In this document: one piece after another, positions 16,636 to 23,838 of the stretch | Position numbering within the stretch: position 1 is the first letter of the stretch | Layout: each line of letters opens with the position of its first letter | Notes under the pieces: generated by a model | The model's database searches: none | Seen by the model: the letters and a program-made list of their open reading frames with translations, nothing else | Told to the model about the DNA's origin: nothing | Made by a program: the position numbers and the translations under genes | Assembly: GCA_032251515.1 (NCBI GenBank) | Contig: JAVVDU010000011.1 | Location: 4,444 to 68,443, forward strand | Direction: 5' to 3' | DNA: 64,000 bases | Source of the DNA: Carthagonibacter sp032251515 | GTDB lineage: Bacteria; Gemmatimonadota; Gemmatimonadetes; Palauibacterales; Palauibacteraceae

Positions 16636-17522
16636 GCCAGATACGGAAGGTGGGCGTGGCCGGGTGCGGCCTGATGGGCCGGGGCATCGCCCAGGTGTGC
16701 GCGTCGGCGGGCTTCGAGACGGTGGTGCGCGAGGTGAACGAGGAGCTGCTCGGCAAGGGCCTCGGCGCGATCGAGAAGACCCTGGGGCGGGTGGTGGAGA
16801 AGGGGAAGCTCACCGCCGACGACCGGGACGCGATCCTCGGCCGGCTGCGCGGCACGGTGGACCTGGCCGACCTCGCCGACTGCGACCTGGTGATCGAGGC
16901 GATCGTCGAGAACATCGACGCGAAGACCGACCTGCTCGGCGTGCTGGACCGCCAGTGCCCGGCGCACACGATCTTCGCCTCCAACACCTCGAGCCTCACC
17001 GTCACCGAGATGGCGGCGGCCACGGAGCGGCCCGACCGGGTGGTGGGCCTGCACTTCTTCAACCCCGTCCCCGTGATGCAGCTCGTGGAGGTCGTGCGCA
17101 CCGGCTCCACGTCGCAGGAGACGTTCGACCGGGCCTTCGCGTTCGCGAAGGCGCTCGGCAAGGTGCCCGTGGCCTGCCGCGACAACTCCGGGTTCATCGT
17201 GAACCGCCTGCTCGTGCCCTACATGCTCGACGCGATCCGGGCCTACGAGGAGGGGATCGGCTCGATCGAGGACATCGACACGGCGATGAAGCTCGGGACC
17301 GGCTATCCCATGGGGCCGTTCACCCTGGGCGACTTCGTGGGCCTCGACACGCTGTACTACATCTCCGGGATCATGTTCGACGAGTACCGCGAGAAGCGGT
17401 TCGCGGCGCCGCCCCTCCTGCGGCGGATGTTCCTCGCCGGGCACCACGGCCGGAAGGCGGGCCGCGGGTTCTACGACTACGCGGGCGCGGAGCCGGTGGT
17501 CAGCGACTTCGTGCGCCGCTGA
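16632..17522 (+). CDS. hbd: 3-hydroxybutyryl-CoA dehydrogenase
   Basis: A 296-residue NAD(P)-dependent 3-hydroxyacyl-CoA dehydrogenase. The Rossmann motif GCGLMGRGIAQ is at residues 11-21, and FASNTSSLTVTEMA and GLHFFNPVPVMQLVEVV carry the catalytic region with the active-site His. DNSGFIVNRLLVPYMLDAIR and GTGYPMGPFTLGDFVGLD form the C-terminal dimer domain. It interconverts acetoacetyl-CoA and 3-hydroxybutyryl-CoA. The TTG start at 16632 overlaps the previous stop (TTGA) and follows AGGAGGAG. With the thiolase at 13377 it suggests butanoyl/polyhydroxyalkanoate or fatty-acid metabolism. The N gap begins 10 bases after its stop. Confidence 0.92.
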   Translation: MSQIRKVGVAGCGLMGRGIAQVCASAGFETVVREVNEELLGKGLGAIEKTLGRVVEKGKLTADDRDAILGRLRGTVDLADLADCDLVIEAIVENIDAKTDLLGVLDRQCPAHTIFASNTSSLTVTEMAAATERPDRVVGLHFFNPVPVMQLVEVVRTGSTSQETFDRAFAFAKALGKVPVACRDNSGFIVNRLLVPYMLDAIRAYEEGIGSIEDIDTAMKLGTGYPMGPFTLGDFVGLDTLYYISGIMFDEYREKRFAAPPLLRRMFLAGHHGRKAGRGFYDYAGAEPVVSDFVRR

Positions 17523-17532
17523 GGGCGGCCGG

Positions 17533-17632
17533 NNNNNNNNNNNNNNNNNNNNNNNNNNNNNNNNNNNNNNNNNNNNNNNNNNNNNNNNNNNNNNNNNNNN
17601 NNNNNNNNNNNNNNNNNNNNNNNNNNNNNNNN
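17533..17632. other. Assembly gap (100 N)
   Basis: Exactly 100 consecutive N, the usual scaffold placeholder for a gap of unknown size. Any gene between hbd and recF, including dnaA or dnaN, could be hidden here, and the join itself is not proven. Confidence 0.99.
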
Positions 17633-17633
17633 G

Positions 17634-17663
17634 TTGCCCGCCCGCGCCCGTCGCGACTATCTT
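17634..17663 (+). promoter_or_regulatory. Candidate recF promoter
   Basis: TTGCCC (17634-17639), an 18-base spacer and TATCTT (17658-17663). Transcription would begin near 17670, three bases before an ATG at 17673 and about 54 bases before the GTG at 17724. Confidence 0.45.
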
Positions 17664-17723
17664 TTCCGGGTTATGCAGACTGCGGAGCGAGCGCGCGTCG
17701 AGGCCCCCGGGGAGGCGCCCGCG

Positions 17724-18959
17724 GTGACGCTCGGCCGCCTTCATCTGCGGGATTTCCGCAACTTCGCGGACCTGCGCTGCGAGGTGCCGCCCGCCGGGGC
17801 GATGATCGTGGGACCGAACGGGTCCGGGAAGACGAACTTCCTCGAGGCGATCTACTACCTGGAGGTGTTCCGCTCCTTCCGCGGGGTGCCCGACGGAGAC
17901 CTCGTGCGCTTCGGGGCGGACGTGTTCCGTATCGAGGCGGGGCTGCGCGGGAGCGAGGGGCCGGACGAGGTGGCGGCGGCGTTCCGGCGGGCCGGCCGGC
18001 GCAAGAAGGTGGAGCTGGACGGGGCCGAGCCGGACCGGATCGCCGACGCCCTCGGCGCGTTCGGCGCGGTGATCTTCCACCTCGATGACGCCGAGCTCGT
18101 CTCCGGCTCGCCGGGCCGGCGCCGGCGCTGGCTCGACATCCTGCTCTCCCTCGTGGAGCCGGGCTACGTGGCCGCCCTGCAGCGGTACCGCGCCGTGCTG
18201 GCACAGCGCAACGAGGCGCTGCGGGCCGGGCGCGACGCGGTGGTGGAGGCGTGGACCGAGGGCCTGGTGGGCCCGGGGGCCCGCGTGATGGAGGCCCGGG
18301 CGCGCTTCACGTCCGAGCGCGAGGCGGACTTCCGCCGCTACCACGCGGCCATCGCGGGCGGGGGAGACGCGGCCCTGCGCTACGAGCCGGGGCTCGGCGG
18401 ATCGGGCCCCGCGGAGGCGCCGGACGGCGGCGGCGCGGACGAGGCCGCCGAGGCCGCGGAGGCCGCGGAGGCCGCGGAGGCTGCGGAGGTCACGGAGTCC
18501 GCGGAGTCCGCGGCGCCCGACGAGGCCGGGTGGGCGGCGCGGCTGCGCGAGCGGCTCGCCGCGTGCGCGGCGCGGGACCGGCGGCGCGGATTCACCACCG
18601 CCGGACCGCACCGGGACGACCTGGCGATCCGGGCCGCGGTGGAGCCGGAGGGCGGTCCGCGCCGTGACCTGCGCCAGTTCGGGTCGGGGGGGCAGCGGCG
18701 CACCGCGGCCATCGCCCTGCGGCTGGTGGAGGCCGACAGCCTGCGCGAGCGGCGGGGCCGCGAGCCGGTGTACCTGCTGGACGACGTGTTCGCCGAGCTG
18801 GACCGGGAGCGCGCCGGGCGCGTGTTCCGGCTGCTCGAGGAGGGCCGGACCGGGCAGGTCCTGTTCACGGCCCCCAAGCCGTCGGACCTGCCCCTGCGGG
18901 CCGGAGGGCTGGCCGCGTGGCGGATCCGCGACGGCCGGCTCGACACGGGCGCCACGTGA
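17724..18959 (+). CDS. recF: DNA replication and repair protein RecF
   Basis: SMC-like ATPase that loads RecA at gaps through RecOR. From GTG 17724 it is 411 residues. Walker A is GPNGSGKTN and the ABC signature GSGGQRRT and Walker B VYLLDDVFAELD are near the C terminus. GTG 17724 was chosen because GGGGAGG precedes it and the protein then begins VTLGRLHLRDFRNF, aligning with the usual RecF N terminus (SLTRLLIRDFRN in E. coli). An upstream in-frame ATG at 17673 would add 17 residues. Residues around 240-263 are an unusual Glu-Ala repeat. It overlaps the DUF721 gene by four bases. Confidence 0.9.
   Translation: MTLGRLHLRDFRNFADLRCEVPPAGAMIVGPNGSGKTNFLEAIYYLEVFRSFRGVPDGDLVRFGADVFRIEAGLRGSEGPDEVAAAFRRAGRRKKVELDGAEPDRIADALGAFGAVIFHLDDAELVSGSPGRRRRWLDILLSLVEPGYVAALQRYRAVLAQRNEALRAGRDAVVEAWTEGLVGPGARVMEARARFTSEREADFRRYHAAIAGGGDAALRYEPGLGGSGPAEAPDGGGADEAAEAAEAAEAAEAAEVTESAESAAPDEAGWAARLRERLAACAARDRRRGFTTAGPHRDDLAIRAAVEPEGGPRRDLRQFGSGGQRRTAAIALRLVEADSLRERRGREPVYLLDDVFAELDRERAGRVFRLLEEGRTGQVLFTAPKPSDLPLRAGGLAAWRIRDGRLDTGAT
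18441..18512 (+). repeat. In-frame 9-base tandem repeat in recF
   Basis: Eight copies of a 9-base unit, consensus GAGGCCGCG, encoding five EAA triplets, then EVT and two ESA. Units three to four are identical, later ones diverge. Being in multiples of three, copy-number changes would keep the reading frame. Confidence 0.85.
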
Positions 18960-19321
18960 CCGGGAAGGGAAGCGACGGGCGGGAGCGGCGGCGCCCGCCG
19001 GAGCGGATCGGCGGGCTGCTGGGCGCCTTGCTCGCCAAGTGGGGTATCGCCGAGCGCGTCGAGCGCGCCTCGGCCATCGCCGACTGGGAGGCGCTCGTCG
19101 GACCGGCGATCGCCCGGGTGGCGCGTCCCGTGCGGATCCGGGGCGAGACGCTGTTCGTGGAGGTGGAGAGCGCCGCGTGGCGCCAGGAGCTCAGCCTGCT
19201 CCGGCCCCGGTTGCTCCGGAAGCTGAACGCCGGCAAGCGTGCCGGACGGATCGAGAGGATCGTCTTCCTGCAGTCGGACGGCAGGATCGCGGAGGAGAGG
19301 GATGGCGAAGACGAACGGTAA
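18956..19321 (+). CDS. dciA: DUF721 (DciA-like) protein
   Basis: A 121-residue protein of the DUF721 family, whose characterised member DciA interacts with and helps load the replicative helicase DnaB. The GTG at 18956 overlaps the recF stop (GTGA). After a short basic arm, residues 15-100 carry the KH-like core: LLGALLAKWGIAERVERA, ADWEALVGPAIARVARPV and LFVEVESAAWRQELSLLRPR. The gene overlaps gyrB by 20 bases. The recF-DUF721-gyrB order is found near the chromosomal origin in several phyla. Upstream there is no clear ribosome site, so translation is probably coupled to recF. Confidence 0.8.
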   Translation: MTGKGSDGRERRRPPERIGGLLGALLAKWGIAERVERASAIADWEALVGPAIARVARPVRIRGETLFVEVESAAWRQELSLLRPRLLRKLNAGKRAGRIERIVFLQSDGRIAEERDGEDER

Positions 19322-21254
19322 GAAGGCGGGCGACGGCTACACCTCCCGCCACCTGCAGGTTCTGAAGGGGCTGGAGGCGGTCCGGCGCCGGCCCGGGATG
19401 TACATCGGGTCCACGTCGGCCCGGGGCCTGCACCACCTCGTGTACGAGGTCGTGGACAACGCGATCGACGAGGCGATGGCGGGGTTCTGCTCCGAGATCG
19501 GGGTGACGATCCACGCCGACGACTCGATCACGGTGACCGACGACGGGCGCGGCATCCCGGTCGACGACCACCCCACGGAGAAGATCCCCGGGGTCGAGCT
19601 GGCGCTCACGCGCCTGCACGCGGGCGGGAAGTTCGACAAGGACAGCTACAAGGTGTCGGGCGGCCTGCACGGGGTGGGCGTCTCCGTGGTGAACGCCCTC
19701 TCCGAGCGCCTCGACGTGGAAGTGTGGCGGGACGGCAACGTGTGGACGCAGTCCTTCTCGCGCGGGCTCAAGACCTCGGAGCTCGAGAAGGGGGCGCGCA
19801 CGAAGGAGACGGGCACGCGCGTCCACTTCAAGCCGGACCCCGAGATCTTCACGGACCTGCACTACCAGTGGGACACGCTCGCCACCCGCCTGCGCGAGCT
19901 GGCGTACCTGAACCGCGGCGTGTCGATCCTCCTGCGCGACGAGCGGGACCCGCCGCACGAGGACCGCTTCCACTTCGAGGGCGGGATCGTGCAGTACGTC
20001 GAGTACCTGCGCGGCAAGAAGACGCCCCTGCACGACGAGGTGATCTTCCTGGAGGGCTCGCAGGACGGCACCGAGATCGAGCTCGCCATGCAGTACACGG
20101 ACGGCTACAACGAGGACACCTTCACGTTCGTCAACAACATCAACACGCACGAGGGCGGCACGCACCTCAGCGGTTTCAAGGCCGCCCTCACGCGCACCAT
20201 CAACGCGTACGGGAGCCGCTCCAGCGCCTCCCGGAAGGGCGATCCGACCCTGTCGGGCGACGACGTCCGCGAGGGGCTGGTGGCGGTCCTGTCGGTGAAG
20301 GTCCTCGAGCCCCAGTTCGAGGGGCAGACGAAGACGAAGCTGGGCAACAGCGAGGTGCGCGGCGTCGTCGAGAGCCTCGTGAACGACCGGCTCGGCACGT
20401 GGCTCGAGGAGAACCCCTCCTCGGCGCGGCGGATCATCGAGAAGGCCGTGCAGGCGGCGCGGGCCCGCGAGGCGGCGCGCAAGGCGCGCGACCTGACGCG
20501 CAAGAAATCGGCCCTCGAGACGGGGATCCTGCCCGGCAAGCTGGCCGACTGCGCGAGCCGCGACGCCTCGCTGTCGGAGATCTACCTCGTGGAGGGAGAC
20601 AGCGCCGGCGGCTCGGCCAAGCAGGGCCGGAACCGGGAGTTCCAGGCGATCCTCCCCCTCAAGGGGAAGATTCTGAACGTGGAGCGGGCCCGCATCGACC
20701 GCATCCTGTCGAACGACGAGATCCGGGCCCTCATCACGGCGATCGGGGCGGGGATCGGCGAGGAGTTCGACCTCGGCCAGGCGCGCTACCACAAGATCAT
20801 CATCATGACCGACGCGGACGTGGACGGCGCCCACATCCGCACCCTTCTCCTCACCTTCTTCTTCCGGCAGATGCAGGAGCTCATCGAGGCGGGCTACGTC
20901 TACATCGCGCAGCCGCCGCTGTACCGCGTCCAGAAGGGGCGCCGGGAGTTCTACTGCTACAACGAGGCGGAGCGGGAAGAGGTGGTAGGGCGCCTCAAGG
21001 GCGGCAAGGACGGCAAGGCGGTGTCGGGCGGCGGCTCGATCCAGGTGCAGCGCTACAAGGGCCTCGGCGAGATGAACCCGGACCAGCTGTGGGAGACCAC
21101 GATGAGCCCGGAGAACCGGACCCTCCTGCAGGTGACGATCGACGAGGCGACCGAGGCGTCGCTCCTGTTCGAGCGCCTGATGGGCGACGACGTGGAGCCG
21201 CGCCGCGAGTTCATCGAGCAGAACGCCCGCTACGTCCGCAACCTGGACGTCTGA
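19302..21254 (+). CDS. gyrB: DNA gyrase subunit B
   Basis: The ATPase subunit of type IIA topoisomerase, 650 residues. The GHKL ATP site includes EVVDNAIDEAMAG, TDDGRGIPVD and GGLHGVGVSVVNALS. The transducer has EGGTHLSGFKAALTR. The TOPRIM domain holds LVEGDSAGGSAKQ near residue 430 and TDADVDGAHIR near 502. The C terminus has RYKGLGEMNPDQLWETTM. The length matches the short form lacking the E. coli-type insertion, so ParE is not excluded, but the position after recF and dciA favours GyrB. GGAGGAGAGG precedes ATG 19302. The matching A subunit is far away at 40567-43113. Confidence 0.93.
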   Translation: MAKTNGKKAGDGYTSRHLQVLKGLEAVRRRPGMYIGSTSARGLHHLVYEVVDNAIDEAMAGFCSEIGVTIHADDSITVTDDGRGIPVDDHPTEKIPGVELALTRLHAGGKFDKDSYKVSGGLHGVGVSVVNALSERLDVEVWRDGNVWTQSFSRGLKTSELEKGARTKETGTRVHFKPDPEIFTDLHYQWDTLATRLRELAYLNRGVSILLRDERDPPHEDRFHFEGGIVQYVEYLRGKKTPLHDEVIFLEGSQDGTEIELAMQYTDGYNEDTFTFVNNINTHEGGTHLSGFKAALTRTINAYGSRSSASRKGDPTLSGDDVREGLVAVLSVKVLEPQFEGQTKTKLGNSEVRGVVESLVNDRLGTWLEENPSSARRIIEKAVQAARAREAARKARDLTRKKSALETGILPGKLADCASRDASLSEIYLVEGDSAGGSAKQGRNREFQAILPLKGKILNVERARIDRILSNDEIRALITAIGAGIGEEFDLGQARYHKIIIMTDADVDGAHIRTLLLTFFFRQMQELIEAGYVYIAQPPLYRVQKGRREFYCYNEAEREEVVGRLKGGKDGKAVSGGGSIQVQRYKGLGEMNPDQLWETTMSPENRTLLQVTIDEATEASLLFERLMGDDVEPRREFIEQNARYVRNLDV

Positions 21255-21271
21255 GGGCGCCGGGCGGCCGG

Positions 21272-22723
21272 ATGGGGGGCGGAGCGGGGAGCGGCGGGGC
21301 CGACGCGGCGGTGCGCGAGGCGGCGGCCCGCGCCGCGCGCGACCCGCGCCGCCCCGCCTGCCACTTCCGGCCGGCGGCCGGGTGGATGAACGACCCGAAC
21401 GGGACGATCTTCCACGGCGGCCGCTACCACCTCTTCTTCCAGCACCACCCGTACGGCGACGCGTGGGGCTCCGTGCACTGGGGGCACGCCGCGAGCCCCG
21501 ACCTCGTGCGGTGGGAGTGCCTGCCCGTGGCCCTCGCGCCGGCCCGTGAGCTGGGCGAGGATCACTGCTTCTCGGGCTGCGCGTGGCGCCCCCCGGACGG
21601 TCCGCCGCTCCTGTTCTACTCCAGCGTGCGGGGCGACGCGGTCGACTTCCGTGCCGAGCAGTGGGTCGTGCGGTGCGACGACGCGCTGTCGCGCTTCGCG
21701 CGCTGGGAGGGGAACCCCGTCCTGCCGGCCGGAGGCGGCGCCGCCGGCCCGCGGCTGGGGGAGCAGGCGCGCGATCCGTTCGTGTTCGAGCGGGAGGGCC
21801 GGCTGCTCCTCGCCCTCGCCGCCGACCTGGCCGACGAGGGCGGCGCGCCCGCCGTGGCCCTGTTCGAGGCGCCCGGCGGCGATCCGTTCGCCTGGGAGTA
21901 CCGCGGCCTGCTGGAGCGCGGCCGGCCCGGCGACCGGTACATCGAGTGCCCGAACGTGCTGCGCCTCGCGGGTCGCGACGTGCTGGTCACCTCTCCGCAC
22001 GGACCGGTGACCTGGCGGTCCGGCCGGCTGGACCCCGACGCGGGCCGGTTCGCCGAGGAGGCGCGCGGCCTCGTGGACGCGAGCCCCGACTTCTACGCCA
22101 CTTCCGTGTTCGCCCACGCTCCCGGGAGCGATCCCGTGGTGGTGGGGTGGGCCCGCGGATGGAAGCCCGGCGCCGGCTGGAACGGGGCGCTGGCGTTCCC
22201 GCGCCGCCTCGCGGCGGGGCCGGACGGCCGCCCCCGGCAGCGGCCGCACGAGGCGGTCGCGTCGCTGCGGGAGGGGCCGGGAAGCGGGCCGGAGGAGATC
22301 GCCCCGGAGCCCGGCGGGGAGGCGCGGCCGCTGGGCCCGCCGGCCCGCCAGCTCGAAGTGGAGGCGCGGGTGGAGGGGGACGGCGAGGCGGGCGTGCGTC
22401 TGCGCGACGGCTCCGGCGCGCCCGTCGCCGAGGTCCTGCTGGCGCCCGCGCGCCGCGAGGCGATCGTGCGGGGGCCGGGGACGGAGCCGCTGCGCGTGGC
22501 GCTCCCGGGCGACGCGCCGCGGGAGGGCAGCGGGCTGCGGCTGTTCTGGGACCGGTCGCTGCTGGAGGTGTTCCTGGAGGACGGGCGCGCCGCCTGCACG
22601 CGGGTGTTCGACGCCGCGTCCGGCGGGCCGGTCGAGCCGTGCGGCGTCGCCGCGGACCGGCCGGCGCGGCTCGCCGGCGTGCGGACCTGGCCGCTGCGGC
22701 CCGTGTGGCCCGACGCGGGCTGA
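21272..22723 (+). CDS. GH32 beta-fructofuranosidase (sucrose/fructan hydrolase)
   Basis: A 483-residue glycoside hydrolase family 32 enzyme. The nucleophile is Asp41 in WMNDPNG, the transition-state Asp168 is in ARDPFV and the acid/base Glu225 is in ECPN. A five-bladed propeller is followed by a beta-sandwich from about residue 350 with LRLFWDRSLLEVFLEDG. It cleaves terminal beta-fructosides such as sucrose or sucrose-6-phosphate. No signal peptide is present, so it acts in the cytoplasm on imported sugar. The start ATG 21272 has only a weak ribosome site. It lies 17 bases after gyrB and upstream of a fructokinase-like ROK gene. Confidence 0.9.
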   Translation: MGGGAGSGGADAAVREAAARAARDPRRPACHFRPAAGWMNDPNGTIFHGGRYHLFFQHHPYGDAWGSVHWGHAASPDLVRWECLPVALAPARELGEDHCFSGCAWRPPDGPPLLFYSSVRGDAVDFRAEQWVVRCDDALSRFARWEGNPVLPAGGGAAGPRLGEQARDPFVFEREGRLLLALAADLADEGGAPAVALFEAPGGDPFAWEYRGLLERGRPGDRYIECPNVLRLAGRDVLVTSPHGPVTWRSGRLDPDAGRFAEEARGLVDASPDFYATSVFAHAPGSDPVVVGWARGWKPGAGWNGALAFPRRLAAGPDGRPRQRPHEAVASLREGPGSGPEEIAPEPGGEARPLGPPARQLEVEARVEGDGEAGVRLRDGSGAPVAEVLLAPARREAIVRGPGTEPLRVALPGDAPREGSGLRLFWDRSLLEVFLEDGRAACTRVFDAASGGPVEPCGVAADRPARLAGVRTWPLRPVWPDAG

Positions 22724-22784
22724 GCCGGCGGGTCGGGAGGCGGGCAGCCGGTCGCGCGCGCGGGCGGCTGGACCGATCGAGACC

Positions 22785-22826
22785 GAGGAGGGCGTGATGG
22801 CGGGCGAGGAGGACGCGATGGCGGGC
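22785..22826 (+). repeat. Tandem duplication of ribosome site and start codon
   Basis: Two adjacent 21-base copies (22785-22805 and 22806-22826) match at 19 of 21 bases. Each contains GAGGAGG and an in-frame ATGGCGGGC, so the fructokinase gene has two nearly identical initiation signals seven codons apart. Confidence 0.9.
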
Positions 22827-23792
22827 AAACTGGTCGGGGCGATCGAGGCCGGGGGCACCAAGTTCGTGTGCGCCGTGGGACGGGCGCCCGCCGCCGGCGC
22901 GGACGCGACGCCGGACGCGACGCCGGACGCGGCGCCTGACGCGCTGCTCGCCGAGACGCGGTTCCCGACCACCACCCCCGACGAGACGCTCGAGCGCGCC
23001 GCGGGCTGGCTGCGCGAGGCGGCCGCGCGGCACGGCACGCTGGCCGCCCTCGGCATCGGCTCGTTCGGGCCGGTGGACGTGGACCCCGCCTCGCCCACCT
23101 GGGGGCACGTGACGTCGACGCCCAAGCCCGGCTGGCAGGGCGCGGCGTTCGCGCCCCGCCTCGCTGCCGCCCTCGGGGTGCCCGTGGGCTTCGACACGGA
23201 CGTGAACGCCGCGGCGCTCGGCGAGTGGCTGTGGGGCGCCGGGCGGGGCACGGACACGCTCGTCTACGTCACGGTGGGCACCGGGATCGGCGGCGGGGCG
23301 GTGCTCGGCGGGCGACCCCTGCACGGGCTCCTCCATCCCGAGATGGGCCACGTGCCGGTGGGGCGCGACCCGGCGCGCGACTCCTTCCCGGGCATCTGCC
23401 CGTTCCACGGCGACTGCCTGGAGGGGATGGCGAGCGGGCCCGCGCTGGCCGCGCACTGGGGACGGCCGGCCGAGGAGCTGCCGCCGGACCACGAGGCGTG
23501 GGAGCGCGAGGCGGCGCACCTCGCCGCCGGGCTGGCGGCGATCACCTGCGTGCTGTCGCCGGAGCGGATCGTGCTGGGTGGCGGCGTGATGGAGACGCCG
23601 GGGCTGCTGGAGCGCGTGCGGGACGCCCTGCACGCCCGGCTGGCGGGCTACCTGCGCGCCCCCCGGCTCGCGGAGCGCGCGGGGCTGGACGAGTACCTCG
23701 TGCCGCCCGGGCTGGGCGCCCGGGCCGGCGTGCTGGGTGCCCTCGCGCTGGCGGCGCGGGCGGCGGCGGTCGGGACGCGCGGGGCGGACTGA
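22797..23792 (+). CDS. ROK family sugar kinase (probable fructokinase)
   Basis: A 331-residue ROK kinase. The phosphate-binding GAIEAGGTKF is near residues 13-22, DVNAAALGEW is in the catalytic region, and GTGIGGGAVLGG is the second phosphate loop. The zinc-site region HPEMGHVPVGRDP followed by CPFHGDCLEGMASGPA is the form seen in ROK fructokinases. It would phosphorylate fructose released by the adjacent GH32 enzyme. ATG 22797 and ATG 22818 are both preceded by GAGGAGG because of a tandem duplication; 22818 gives the family-typical N terminus. An in-frame 12-base repeat (about residues 36-49) inserts a DATP-rich stretch. The stop is close to the convergent symporter gene. Confidence 0.88.
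   Translation: MAGEEDAMAGKLVGAIEAGGTKFVCAVGRAPAAGADATPDATPDAAPDALLAETRFPTTTPDETLERAAGWLREAAARHGTLAALGIGSFGPVDVDPASPTWGHVTSTPKPGWQGAAFAPRLAAALGVPVGFDTDVNAAALGEWLWGAGRGTDTLVYVTVGTGIGGGAVLGGRPLHGLLHPEMGHVPVGRDPARDSFPGICPFHGDCLEGMASGPALAAHWGRPAEELPPDHEAWEREAAHLAAGLAAITCVLSPERIVLGGGVMETPGLLERVRDALHARLAGYLRAPRLAERAGLDEYLVPPGLGARAGVLGALALAARAAAVGTRGAD
22902..22943 (+). repeat. In-frame 12-base repeat in the fructokinase gene
   Basis: GACGCGACGCCG occurs twice perfectly (22902-22913 and 22914-22925), then a degenerate copy (22926-22937) and a partial one, encoding DATP, DATP, DAAP, DA. Confidence 0.85.
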
Positions 23793-23838
23793 TCCGTCCT
23801 CCCGGTGCGCCGCCGTCCGAGCCGCCGCCCGAGCGGCC

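Noticed and set aside
17533..17632. Proteins read across the N gap
   Set aside because: Frames running through the Ns are artefacts of the placeholder.
21272..22723. Secreted levanase or invertase
   Set aside because: No signal peptide precedes WMNDPNG; the N terminus is Gly/Ala/Arg-rich without a hydrophobic core.
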